A stretch of DNA of 46,012 nt from the NCBI GenBank assembly GCA_021202075.1, contig JAJQDT010000079.1, forward strand, positions 1 to 46,012, given 5' to 3'. The DNA is from Lachnospiraceae bacterium (GTDB lineage Bacteria > Bacillota > Clostridia > Lachnospirales > Lachnospiraceae). The translations under genes were made by a program, and so were the position numbers. Below the pieces are notes generated by a model. That model searched no databases. It was not told the origin of the DNA and saw only the letters and a program-made list of their open reading frames with translations. This document shows positions 35,018 through 43,331 of this stretch, one piece after another; the first letter of the stretch is position 1; every line of letters starts with the position of its first letter.

Positions 35018-35902
35018 TTACTTTGCAGGATTTCCTTTAACCACTGCGCCATCAGGCACAGGTTTAACAACAACTGATCCCATTCCGACCATAACATTCT
35101 TCCCGATATGGATACCGTCGCGCACCGTTGAATTGCCCGATATAAACGCTTGTTCTCCTGTGGATGAACTTCCAAACATAATCGTCTCTCCCACTACCAA
35201 CGTGTCTTCCCCCAACTGAACATTGTGGGAAATAAAGCAGCAATTATCGACACGACATCCCGAATGAATCACCGTATCATCTATAGCTCCTTTTCCAATT
35301 ACTGTGAGAGCACCAATTTGTACATTATCTTCTATTGTCACACCACCAAACTGCGGAATTGTAACTACTTTCCCAAACCCATCCCGCCGAGTTGTGAGAC
35401 CATCACTACCAATCACAGTATTCTCACGAATAACACAGTTATTACCAACTTTCACTGAACCCATTAGTTTAACTCCGGATGCAATATAGCAATTCTCACC
35501 TATCGTAACCTCTGAATCTATGTACGCTCCTGGAAAAATAACGGTATTACAACCTATTACAGCTCCCTTCGCAATAAAAGCGCCATTCACCACCTCATAT
35601 TCTTGAGGTTTTGCATTGTAAGTAATGTTGTTGTCCCGAAAGAAAATAGCGTATCCCAGACGGGGTTCATGGTGGAGAATGAATATATGTCTATCTTTAA
35701 TTTCCTCCGGAATATCTCGATTCTTTGGCCAAACAACAATACAGTCTTTTACCTTATTAAGCGCCTTCCATTCCTGTAAATGTTCCTCCGTCACAAACAT
35801 AACCGTGTTGCTTTTAGGATTATCTAATGAAGACGGTGCGGTTACTGTAAAATTTTTATTTTTATCATATTTAGATGCATTTACTCTAAAAAATTCTTTC
35901 AT
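35018..35902 (-). CDS. LpxD-like left-handed beta-helix acyltransferase
   Basis: The 294-residue protein has an N-terminal domain of about 100 residues (with [11 protein letters not shown]), then hexapeptide repeats. The segment [27 protein letters not shown] matches the LpxD core, and [12 protein letters not shown] holds the catalytic-type His. LpxD transfers 3-hydroxyacyl groups to an amino sugar. A Gram-positive has no lipid A, so an amino sugar of the capsule is the likelier acceptor. It overlaps the thiolase gene by four bases (ATGA). Confidence 0.82.
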   Translation of the reverse strand: MKEFFRVNASKYDKNKNFTVTAPSSLDNPKSNTVMFVTEEHLQEWKALNKVKDCIVVWPKNRDIPEEIKDRHIFILHHEPRLGYAIFFRDNNITYNAKPQEYEVVNGAFIAKGAVIGCNTVIFPGAYIDSEVTIGENCYIASGVKLMGSVKVGNNCVIRENTVIGSDGLTTRRDGFGKVVTIPQFGGVTIEDNVQIGALTVIGKGAIDDTVIHSGCRVDNCCFISHNVQLGEDTLVVGETIMFGSSSTGEQAFISGNSTVRDGIHIGKNVMVGMGSVVVKPVPDGAVVKGNPAK

Positions 35903-37176
35903 TTTGTTTCATCTCTCCCTACAATAAAAACGTAATTGGTTGTAGCACTTCCGCCGATATTTAACATCATTGCATTCTCTGTGCCATTCACTTGATATCT
36001 ACCAGCTCTTCCTGATACTTGTTTATATATATCAAGGAACATTCTCGCTCCGCTTGCGCCGACTGGATGACCACATCCAATAAGACCACCGCTCGGGTTG
36101 ATCGGCTTCTTGCCGTCAAATGCAATCATTCCACTTTCAACAGCTTCATACTCTTTCCCCGGCTCGGTGAGACCGAACGCAGATATTGCAGCATACTCAC
36201 TGGAAGTAAAGCAATCGTGTGCTTCAAAGCAGTCAATATCATTCATGGTTAATCCGGAACGTCTATAACAGTCATCCACAGCTTGTTTCGTCCACGGAAG
36301 CACATACTCACTGTCCTTGTTGTCCGCCATCTTCTTGCTGAAAAGGAACGGTGCTGTCCTATGTCCGAAACCCTTAACAACCGGGTTCTCTTTATATTCC
36401 GGATTTTCTTCAATATATCGTTCAGAAGCCAAAACCACCACAGCGGCCCCATCGGTCACCTGTGAGCAATCCGCAACACCAAGCCTTCCGCCAACAAGCA
36501 TATTGGTTTCTGTATCTCGGTAGCTAGCCTGCTCATAGTCCATAAACCACTTTCTGGTCTGCGCCAGAGGGTTCCGCTTCGCATTTCCATAATTAATATC
36601 TGAAATACGCGCCAGGGCATCAAGATATCTCTGCTCATCCAAGCCATATTTCGCTATATATTCATCTGCCAGTTTGCCGAATAATTTCGGAAACGGAAGT
36701 TGGATTCCCTGTCCTTCTTTTTCATAGAATGCCGCTCTGCCGAGGTAGTCACCGCCAGTTATAGAATCAACTGTCTTCATCAGTTCAAAGCCAACCACAA
36801 CAGCGACATCATAATCTCCACAGCGCAGTCTTGATATTGCCGCGTCCAATGCAACAGAACTTGAAGCACAGGCGGCTTCATACCTTGCACTTGGCACACC
36901 ATAGAAAGCCTCATTCACTTCTGTGAGAAGCGCCCCCAAGTGTCCCTGGTTGATGTAGTTTTCTGCAATGAAGTTACCAACAAAACAGGCAACTCTGTTT
37001 TCACTGTTCAATTTCTTAATATCGTCAAAGGAAATTCCGACATCATCCAAACCGTCTGTCACGGCTTCCTTCAATAAAGCAATGACGCCCTTTCCTTCTT
37101 TTGTCCAGTTCCTCTCGAAATCTGTCTGTGCACCCCCAAGCACATAAACCCTGTTACTGTCGTAGAATCTTCCCAT
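35899..37176 (-). CDS. Thiolase (acetyl-CoA C-acyltransferase family)
   Basis: The 425-residue enzyme has the catalytic Cys 103 in YEAACASSS, the late [16 protein letters not shown] block with His and the GH pair, and [14 protein letters not shown], which is more like SCP-x/lipid-transfer thiolases than the classical type. It joins or cleaves acyl-CoA chains. The start is the ATG at 37176 behind AGGAGAAGAGAG; the ATG at 37191 lies inside this site. Thiolase and dehydrogenase genes are unusual in a capsule locus, and G+C appears higher than in the adjoining Wzx/Wzy genes. Confidence 0.88.
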   Translation of the reverse strand: MGRFYDSNRVYVLGGAQTDFERNWTKEGKGVIALLKEAVTDGLDDVGISFDDIKKLNSENRVACFVGNFIAENYINQGHLGALLTEVNEAFYGVPSARYEAACASSSVALDAAISRLRCGDYDVAVVVGFELMKTVDSITGGDYLGRAAFYEKEGQGIQLPFPKLFGKLADEYIAKYGLDEQRYLDALARISDINYGNAKRNPLAQTRKWFMDYEQASYRDTETNMLVGGRLGVADCSQVTDGAAVVVLASERYIEENPEYKENPVVKGFGHRTAPFLFSKKMADNKDSEYVLPWTKQAVDDCYRRSGLTMNDIDCFEAHDCFTSSEYAAISAFGLTEPGKEYEAVESGMIAFDGKKPINPSGGLIGCGHPVGASGARMFLDIYKQVSGRAGRYQVNGTENAMMLNIGGSATTNYVFIVGRDETK

Positions 37177-37223
37177 CTCTCTTCTCCTCATCCTTTTTCT
37201 TGCCGTCTTAGCGCTTAGTTATC

Positions 37224-38558
37224 CTATCGCTTTGCCCGCACAAACCTACGATAGTCGTATTTGGACGGCTCTACTCTGTGGAGAAGATTGTCCAGGTCGA
37301 TACGCTCCAAAATATCAGGGGATAACCTCTCCTTGCAAAGAACAGCAAAACTATCTTTCCCTCCAAAAGCTTGGATCATTGCCAAAGGAGGGCACCAGCT
37401 GAACCCAGCCGCCATTGCATCATCGGCTGAATCGATGTCATAGCCAACAAGTTCTGTGGCACGGAGTGCATAAAGCACATACTTCAAAAGAAATCCGCAA
37501 CAAATTTCTGCTTCAGGCGAGTGGTTATTGGCAAGAATCTGGAATGCCTTGTCATAATCCCCTTCGTGAATTGCATCTATCATGGCTTCAGCAAACGGGA
37601 ATGTGTACTTCATGAACGGGCGGTATATCCCAGCTCCAATGTCATACACAAGATGTATCTTCGCCCCACTGTCATGAAGAACTGTCTTATAAAGTCCGCC
37701 ACCACTTTTCCTTCCGAGATTTCCCTCCTTAATCAGCTTGTCTGCGAATTCCGGGAAGATAAAATCCTCATGGGCAAAATCATCTGTATTTTGGTACAAG
37801 TTATCCGCTATCGCCTTGTGGACATCCAGACCGACAAAGTTTGATGTCACAAGCGGAGCCATATTCCTGCCTGTAAACGGTCCCAATATCGCATCTATAT
37901 AATCAATGCCACCATTGTCCTTATATCTTTCAGCGTACTTCAAGGCACTGTTGATAAACTGGAAGCCGATGCGGTTTCCAAGGAATGCCGGTGAATCCTT
38001 CACTTCCACGACTGTGCGGAAAAGGACACTCCTGCAATATTCCTTTGCTGCTTCAAACAATTCCCTGTTGCTGTGCACTGTTGGTGTCATCTCACACAGC
38101 GGCATACTGTACGGGGGATTGAACATATGCATCCCCATGTAGTTCCCGCGCAACTCTTCCGGAAAGATTTCCGAAAGTCCTGTGATTGAAAGCCCCGATG
38201 AGCCTGTGCAGAATACTGTACTCCTACACTCATCCATATGTTTTTCAGCGGCTTCGGCAATCTGTGCTGTGACAGCAGATTTAACATTCCAGTTCTCTGC
38301 CGAACTCTCAAATACGATATCCGACTCTTTCACGCAGTCTTCCAGCATAGAATAGTCTGCCGGAAACATATTATTCTTCACACTCTCAGCACGTACAGAC
38401 TGATAAGCCTTATCTCTCGCAATTTCGGATTTTCTAACGTCTCTGCTAACCATATATACTTTTGCATGACCAAAAGAAGCGAATATAGCAGAAACATTCC
38501 TGCCCATGGTTCCATTTGCCCCAACAACCGTTACCGTACTTATATTCAATTTTTTCAC
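37224..38558 (-). CDS. 3-hydroxyacyl-CoA dehydrogenase
   Basis: The 444-residue enzyme has VVGANGTMGRNVSAIFASFG for NAD, SDIVFESSAENWNVK, MGMHMFNPPYSMPLCE (catalytic His region) and VKDSPAFLGNRIGFQFINSA, the conserved helix of the C-terminal domain; FGLxxxG-type second repeat follows. It reversibly reduces 3-ketoacyl-CoA to 3-hydroxyacyl-CoA. No enoyl-CoA hydratase or acyl-CoA dehydrogenase is near, so it looks recruited for a synthetic use. Start is a GTG behind AAAGG. Confidence 0.88.
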   Translation of the reverse strand: MKKLNISTVTVVGANGTMGRNVSAIFASFGHAKVYMVSRDVRKSEIARDKAYQSVRAESVKNNMFPADYSMLEDCVKESDIVFESSAENWNVKSAVTAQIAEAAEKHMDECRSTVFCTGSSGLSITGLSEIFPEELRGNYMGMHMFNPPYSMPLCEMTPTVHSNRELFEAAKEYCRSVLFRTVVEVKDSPAFLGNRIGFQFINSALKYAERYKDNGGIDYIDAILGPFTGRNMAPLVTSNFVGLDVHKAIADNLYQNTDDFAHEDFIFPEFADKLIKEGNLGRKSGGGLYKTVLHDSGAKIHLVYDIGAGIYRPFMKYTFPFAEAMIDAIHEGDYDKAFQILANNHSPEAEICCGFLLKYVLYALRATELVGYDIDSADDAMAAGFSWCPPLAMIQAFGGKDSFAVLCKERLSPDILERIDLDNLLHRVEPSKYDYRRFVRAKR

Positions 38559-38576
38559 CTTAACGCCTTTCTGCCT

Positions 38577-39248
38577 TTAGTCTCTTCTAAATACACATTC
38601 AAAAGCCTCAGCATAATTACAGCCAGCCTGTGAACCACGATATGCTGCCAATCCCATTAATGCCTGCCTTGATCTCGGATGTGGATAATTTCTCATAACA
38701 CCCTTGTATGCAGAAAGTGCTTCTATTTTTATATCAACTCCTTCTTTTCCAACCTCTACAAAATAATTAGCGGTGAATCGGTTTGATGAAGAATCGACAG
38801 ACCATTCTGTAGATGAAGGAACTTCCATGTACAATAGTTTTTTCAGCGGAGGTACACCGTCTTTTCTTTGAAACAACCTACATGCCGCTTGAACTGCATC
38901 GGCTGTCATAACATGATCAATATTTGTATCCGATGGATGGTGTGTAATTAAAGCTACCGCTTGAAAGTCCTCGATACAACTCTCAATAAATTGAACTAAA
39001 TCCAAATGAGGCACAGTATTCATCTTGATATTTGGAAAATCTGCGGTATAAGTCTTCTCAACACCAAGGATTTTCATTGCCTTTGCCTGGTCATCACTTA
39101 AAGTATCAGATATATTTGCGCGAGCTGCAGCATGATTCGCCATTGTAGCTACAGCCACTTTATCTCCATTAAGTACAAGTTTATGTATTGTCGCACCGGC
39201 TCCTAAAACTTCATCATCCGGATGCGCAACAACAATCAGATAATTCAT
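38577..39248 (-). CDS. PIG-L/LmbE-family N-deacetylase
   Basis: The 223-residue zinc enzyme shows VVAHPDDE (residues 7-13) and HHPSDTNIDH, which supply the metal-binding His and Asp residues. The family removes acetyl groups from GlcNAc-containing substrates. Start is the ATG at 39248 behind GAGGAGGT; the GTG at 39257 overlaps that site. The ATG overlaps the sugar-transferase stop as ATGA when the upstream nine-G run is intact. Followed 18 bases later by the dehydrogenase gene. Confidence 0.9.
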   Translation of the reverse strand: MNYLIVVAHPDDEVLGAGATIHKLVLNGDKVAVATMANHAAARANISDTLSDDQAKAMKILGVEKTYTADFPNIKMNTVPHLDLVQFIESCIEDFQAVALITHHPSDTNIDHVMTADAVQAACRLFQRKDGVPPLKKLLYMEVPSSTEWSVDSSSNRFTANYFVEVGKEGVDIKIEALSAYKGVMRNYPHPRSRQALMGLAAYRGSQAGCNYAEAFECVFRRD

Positions 39249-40060
39249 GCTGCACACACCTCCTCGTACCCATACTGTGATTGATGTGTACAGAAAATAA
39301 GGTTATGGATTACCCCCCCCCGACGATTTTCAGTATCTTTCATAACAATTCCTCCAGAAACTGCGCTGTCGGCAGATTTTTTCTTCTTCATTTCTCCAGT
39401 CCCTCCTTCAACCACTCCATCATGATGGATTACAGAAACAATAGTTCCTACAAAACACTTGACGTCCATTTTGAAGCTTAAATTTTTTACATATTCACCA
39501 TCAAAACGGGCTTTTACGGGAATTTCTAATTCATCCCTTCCATTAATCTGCGCCCAACCAGTAATTCCCGGCTTTACGCTATTCGCCCCATATTTGTCGC
39601 GTTCCTCCACGAGATCGTTTTGATTCCACAATGCCGGACGTGGTCCTATTAATGTCAAGGTGCCGACTACCACCTGCCAGAATTGTGGGAATTCGTCCAA
39701 AGAATATTTCCTCATGAAACGCCCCGTTCTGGTTATGTAAGCATCCGGATTTTCCAACATATGAGTAGGCATATCCTTCGGAGTGTCGGTGCGCATTGTT
39801 CGAAATTTCCAAATTTCAAACAGCTCCTTATCCTTTCCTACTCGTTTTTGCCTAAAAAGTACCGGTCCGGGAGAATCAAGTTTTATTGCCAAAGCCAGAA
39901 TTCCCATAACAGGCGAAAGTACAATGCTGGCACATCCGGCAACAGCAATATCTATTGCTCTCTTAACAGGCAGATACTTTTTTTGCTTACTTGTAAGCTG
40001 ATATGGTATATTGCTGTTTTCTTCTATATTCTTATCTGGTTTTTCCAGTTCTACAGCCAT
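39245..40060 (-). CDS. Priming sugar-phosphate transferase (first of two), G9 run near its end
   Basis: The 271-residue protein has a hydrophobic helix near residues 33-55, LFRQKRVGKDKELFEIWKFRTMRTD, KYSLDEFPQFWQVVVGTLTLIGPRPALW and KPGITGWAQINGRDE, the blocks of undecaprenyl-phosphate sugar-1-phosphate transferases. The ATG at 40060 follows AAGGAG; the frame extends upstream without support. The last 22 residues after the G9 run (VIHNL...) encode the next gene's ribosome site and look non-functional as protein. The normal end is probably right after the tract. Confidence 0.9.
   Translation of the reverse strand: MAVELEKPDKNIEENSNIPYQLTSKQKKYLPVKRAIDIAVAGCASIVLSPVMGILALAIKLDSPGPVLFRQKRVGKDKELFEIWKFRTMRTDTPKDMPTHMLENPDAYITRTGRFMRKYSLDEFPQFWQVVVGTLTLIGPRPALWNQNDLVEERDKYGANSVKPGITGWAQINGRDELEIPVKARFDGEYVKNLSFKMDVKCFVGTIVSVIHHDGVVEGGTGEMKKKKSADSAVSGGIVMKDTENRRGGVIHNLIFCTHQSQYGYEEVCAA
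39313..39321 (-). repeat. G9 homopolymer run near the end of the priming transferase gene
   Basis: Nine G on the coding strand in the context ACTGAAAATCGTC-G9-TAAT, 64 bases upstream of the deacetylase ATG. With nine the frame continues to a TGA overlapping that ATG; with eight it ends at the TAA touching the run, and with ten two codons later. Confidence 0.9.
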
Positions 40061-40131
40061 TATCTTCTCCTTATCATGCAGATAATCTATAGTCCGTAAT
40101 ATTGTTAAATATCCACGTAAATACAAACTTC

Positions 40132-41946
40132 TTAATCATCATGTTTGGGCATACACGCATTACATAAATGCACATCCTCACAATCACAGGCATCGTACAC
40201 AGTCCCGCAAGATTCACAAACGAGCACCTCGTTCTCATACCCGCAATAGCAGCACTTCCCAAACTGATAAAATGCATCGTCCACTGAAACACTGTAATTG
40301 CCGCACTCTTGGCAAGGGAAATCTGCCACTGGATTTTCTCCCCCATTCTTCACAGCTTCATACTGGATAGCGGATAATTTTTCAACAAAAGGATTCAGTT
40401 TGCTCTCTATATACTCAAATATTTCTTCTATAAATTCCTTCAACGCAGATGCATCGTACTCAGAATCAGTATCAGCTACACATTCTCCAGCGTCTCCCTC
40501 ATGTCCACTGCCATTCTGATATATGCACACGGCACGGGAGATAACCTCTTCTTCACAACTGGCTGTGAACTCAAGATGACTTGATCCTTCCATATCATCA
40601 TCAATATCTATCGAAGTAAATATCTCTAACACTTTTTCAGATGCATTACTCTGAACCGTAGCGATTAATTCTTTGCTATTTTCCTGTGGGTCATCCTTCT
40701 CAGAATATTCAAAACACGAATCCAGATGATACCGATCAGATATAACTTCACAAAGCGTTCGGACTGTTGTAAAAAACATATCCAGAATTTCATCTGAAAA
40801 CCGTATTTTTACTCCTGTCTCACCCTCAATTCGATCTCTCCAATACCGGTCTTTGTAATCTCCTTCCTGATCTTCTTGTTCCTCTTCGCACATATAAGTT
40901 TCAAGCTGCTCATCTGACGGATTTTCTTCTTCAAATTTTTCAATCCCATAAGTAACTTCATCATTAAATGCTTCCATTTCCGACTTAATTTTTGTATATG
41001 CGGAGATTGTCAGCAATTTGTTATGCGCAATATGGTTTCTGTCTTTTATGAACTGATTAAACTGTTTTTCAAATTCCTCCGGATTTCTAAGATAAACCGA
41101 AACAACTTGATTCCATACGTCAACAGCAACCGTCCTTTTATCTTGTAGCAACTGCTTTACACCATCACAGTTTCTTGCATCAAGCAGTTTTTCCATTCTG
41201 GCCATTTCCATAGGAGTTAGCGTGGTATCTGCCTCATATATCTTTGCTTTAAACAAAACCTTTTTCAGCGTTTCCAAAGTCATAGAATACAACGTGGTAC
41301 TGATGTTTCTAAATTCCGGAACCGACTGATAGAAATCAATCTTCAGATGATCCGCAGATTCTTTTTGTTTTTCCAATCCGTATTTTTCTATCCATCGAAT
41401 CCCAAGATGCTGCGTCAATACCATATTGGCAAATTCTCTAACGTGATTTTCTATCCGAAACACTTGTGGATAAAGATCTGCACACAGAAATTCTGACTGG
41501 TCATCATAAATCCACACACAGTTTTCCCAATCCTGTAAAAGACAATCTTTTAGCTGAACCTTGAAAGTCTCAAGTGTCCTGTTATAGCGGACTTCAAATG
41601 GCTTTTCAGATTCTACATTATTAACAGCTATCTCTACCTGAAGGTTTGTACCAGTATCCTCCACATGATTAATGACAAACACAACCGTATAAACCATCTG
41701 ATTGATATTTACTTCAAACACATAACGGCCAATCCGTTCAAGGCATCCGCAGTAAATTGTGCCAGAATATCCCTGTATTCCCACAACCACTTCATCCAAA
41801 ACAGTGCTACTGTACTCTTTCGATAGGTCTACATGATGAGGAATCTCTCTTTCCTCGCCACTAAATGGTGAGATTCCCGTTTTCATCTCAATCGTGCTTA
41901 ATAGCTCTGTGTTTTTTATTGAATTAAGCCGAAACTTGATTTTCAT
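40132..41946 (-). CDS. HEPN-domain protein with C-terminal zinc ribbon
   Basis: The 604-residue protein has QVFRIENHVREFANMVL (about 161-177), typical of the first HEPN helix, and later KDRNHIAHNK with the Rx4H motif at residues 303-308 that marks HEPN RNases. Very acidic parts lie at 350-370 and 445-500. The C-terminus (545-597) holds many Cys in CxxC pairs (CQEC, CCYCGY, CESCG, CNAC), one or two zinc ribbons. HEPN proteins often cut RNA in toxin or phage-defence systems. No antitoxin partner is evident. It is placed between acetyltransferase and priming transferase genes. Confidence 0.7.
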   Translation of the reverse strand: MKIKFRLNSIKNTELLSTIEMKTGISPFSGEEREIPHHVDLSKEYSSTVLDEVVVGIQGYSGTIYCGCLERIGRYVFEVNINQMVYTVVFVINHVEDTGTNLQVEIAVNNVESEKPFEVRYNRTLETFKVQLKDCLLQDWENCVWIYDDQSEFLCADLYPQVFRIENHVREFANMVLTQHLGIRWIEKYGLEKQKESADHLKIDFYQSVPEFRNISTTLYSMTLETLKKVLFKAKIYEADTTLTPMEMARMEKLLDARNCDGVKQLLQDKRTVAVDVWNQVVSVYLRNPEEFEKQFNQFIKDRNHIAHNKLLTISAYTKIKSEMEAFNDEVTYGIEKFEEENPSDEQLETYMCEEEQEDQEGDYKDRYWRDRIEGETGVKIRFSDEILDMFFTTVRTLCEVISDRYHLDSCFEYSEKDDPQENSKELIATVQSNASEKVLEIFTSIDIDDDMEGSSHLEFTASCEEEVISRAVCIYQNGSGHEGDAGECVADTDSEYDASALKEFIEEIFEYIESKLNPFVEKLSAIQYEAVKNGGENPVADFPCQECGNYSVSVDDAFYQFGKCCYCGYENEVLVCESCGTVYDACDCEDVHLCNACMPKHDD

Positions 41947-42045
41947 CTATTTGCCGCCTTTTCCTGATCTCAAGAATATTTCTGTAATAATAGCTTTCTG
42001 CCTTTTCTTATTTCTGTAGTGGCTTTATTAGTTGAAATCGCACTA

Positions 42046-42651
42046 TCAAAAGAAACTCGGCTCTGTACCAAAGTCCTTGACATACTGTTGTACCCATGCT
42101 TCATCAACCTTATATGTTGGTGTTCCATTTCCGGTTTTATCTGACAAATCGTCTATTTTGTTGAAGATATTCCCGGCATTCAGCTTTGTCCCCGCTCGCA
42201 TAATCGAACGTGCCTCCACAATGCTCCCTACATTCAAATGGCTGTAATCTCCAATAAATGTACTGTGGTTTACAATCGCTCCAGCGGAAACCACAACGCC
42301 AACCCCTAATGTCGCCCCTGAATGCACCGTAGCCATTGGTTCTATGATGCAGCCTTTCTGAATGCTTGCATACTTTCCGACAAATGCCCTCGGATGGACA
42401 AGAATTGGAATCTGAAAACAGTTATCTTCTAATTTCAATGTGTATCTATACCTGAGTTCATGATCCCCGATAGCGGCAATACCAAACTGATACTCACCTG
42501 AATATTTTTCTATATCAGATGTTTTTCCTATCGCAAGTTCGCTTTTATCGTCCAGAAAGTCAATCTTGTCAAATCGACCCATTTTCTCTGCGATTTCCTT
42601 TGCTATCGCGCCAAGGTCTCCGGCTCCTATAATCAATAGATTTGTACTCAT
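42046..42651 (-). CDS. PglD/NeuD-like sugar acetyltransferase
   Basis: The 201-residue product has an N-terminal nucleotide-fold (LLIIGAGDLGAIAKEI) and hexapeptide repeats. AGAIVNHSTFIGDYSHLN carries the His used as base in PglD, which N-acetylates UDP-4-amino-sugars; NeuD relatives O-acetylate sialic acids. The PglF-like dehydratase encoded upstream favours PglD, the nonulosonate genes favour NeuD. AGGAG precedes the ATG, 5 bases after the previous stop. Confidence 0.85.
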   Translation of the reverse strand: MSTNLLIIGAGDLGAIAKEIAEKMGRFDKIDFLDDKSELAIGKTSDIEKYSGEYQFGIAAIGDHELRYRYTLKLEDNCFQIPILVHPRAFVGKYASIQKGCIIEPMATVHSGATLGVGVVVSAGAIVNHSTFIGDYSHLNVGSIVEARSIMRAGTKLNAGNIFNKIDDLSDKTGNGTPTYKVDEAWVQQYVKDFGTEPSFF

Positions 42652-42656
42652 TCTAT

Positions 42657-43283
42657 TTACTCCTTCTTTAATGAACGTATAGGTAAATCATCGGGCAGCT
42701 TTTGAATGGTCTCATACATTTCTGACAAAGCATCTTGAGCAATAGCAAGGTACGGTATTCCCATAGAGCTTTCATTGACTGTGTCAAAATATGTTGTTGA
42801 AATTCCTTTTACGCCTTTTAAATCTTTTTTCAGACTGGATATCCTGATTGTAAATTTTTGAGCCGTTCTTACAAACGTTTCTATTGCAGTCCATCGCACC
42901 AGATAACTCTCCTCATCATGATGCTTTTCTTCCAATATTGAAAAGACGCTTCCTGCATATTGGCTCCAGTATGGGAAATCCGGCTTCAAAGGATATTTCG
43001 CCAGTAACTTTAAACATTCCTCAACCGTTGCCTTTTTCTCTTTCAATGCTATGGGCATCAATTCTTTATACAAACTGTCAAAATTTCTAATAAAAGTCGC
43101 ATAAAATTCAGATGCAACACTGCTTAAGACTTCATTTTGATGGTCACGTTTTTGAAATGTATAAATTCTCCACGCCACAACGGCCGTAATTACAGCAACA
43201 ATAATCGCTATTACAGATAAAACTGTTGCTACTATGTACTGATACCTTTCCCACGCAAATAAAAATTCGCAACCCAACAACAT
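42657..43283 (-). CDS. One-TM helical protein, remote relative of the 11234-12034 product
   Basis: The 208-residue protein has one membrane helix (about 17-40, IVATVLSVIAIIVAVITAVVAW), then a helical cytosolic part with KPDFPYWSQYAGSVFSILEE. The same order and the motif (D/E)FPY(W/F)xxxxG are seen in the 266-residue product at 11234-12034. GGGGAGG lies just before the ATG with short spacing, so a following TTG could be used. Function unknown. Confidence 0.6.
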   Translation of the reverse strand: MLLGCEFLFAWERYQYIVATVLSVIAIIVAVITAVVAWRIYTFQKRDHQNEVLSSVASEFYATFIRNFDSLYKELMPIALKEKKATVEECLKLLAKYPLKPDFPYWSQYAGSVFSILEEKHHDEESYLVRWTAIETFVRTAQKFTIRISSLKKDLKGVKGISTTYFDTVNESSMGIPYLAIAQDALSEMYETIQKLPDDLPIRSLKKE

Positions 43284-43331
43284 ACTCCTCCCCTACCTGA
43301 AGATTCCATAAAGTAATCTCCAACACATTCG

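Noticed and set aside
34330..35175. Longer version of the second priming transferase starting at 35175
   Set aside because: The extra part lies inside the LpxD-like gene in another frame; GGAG before 35001 and the family start decide against it.
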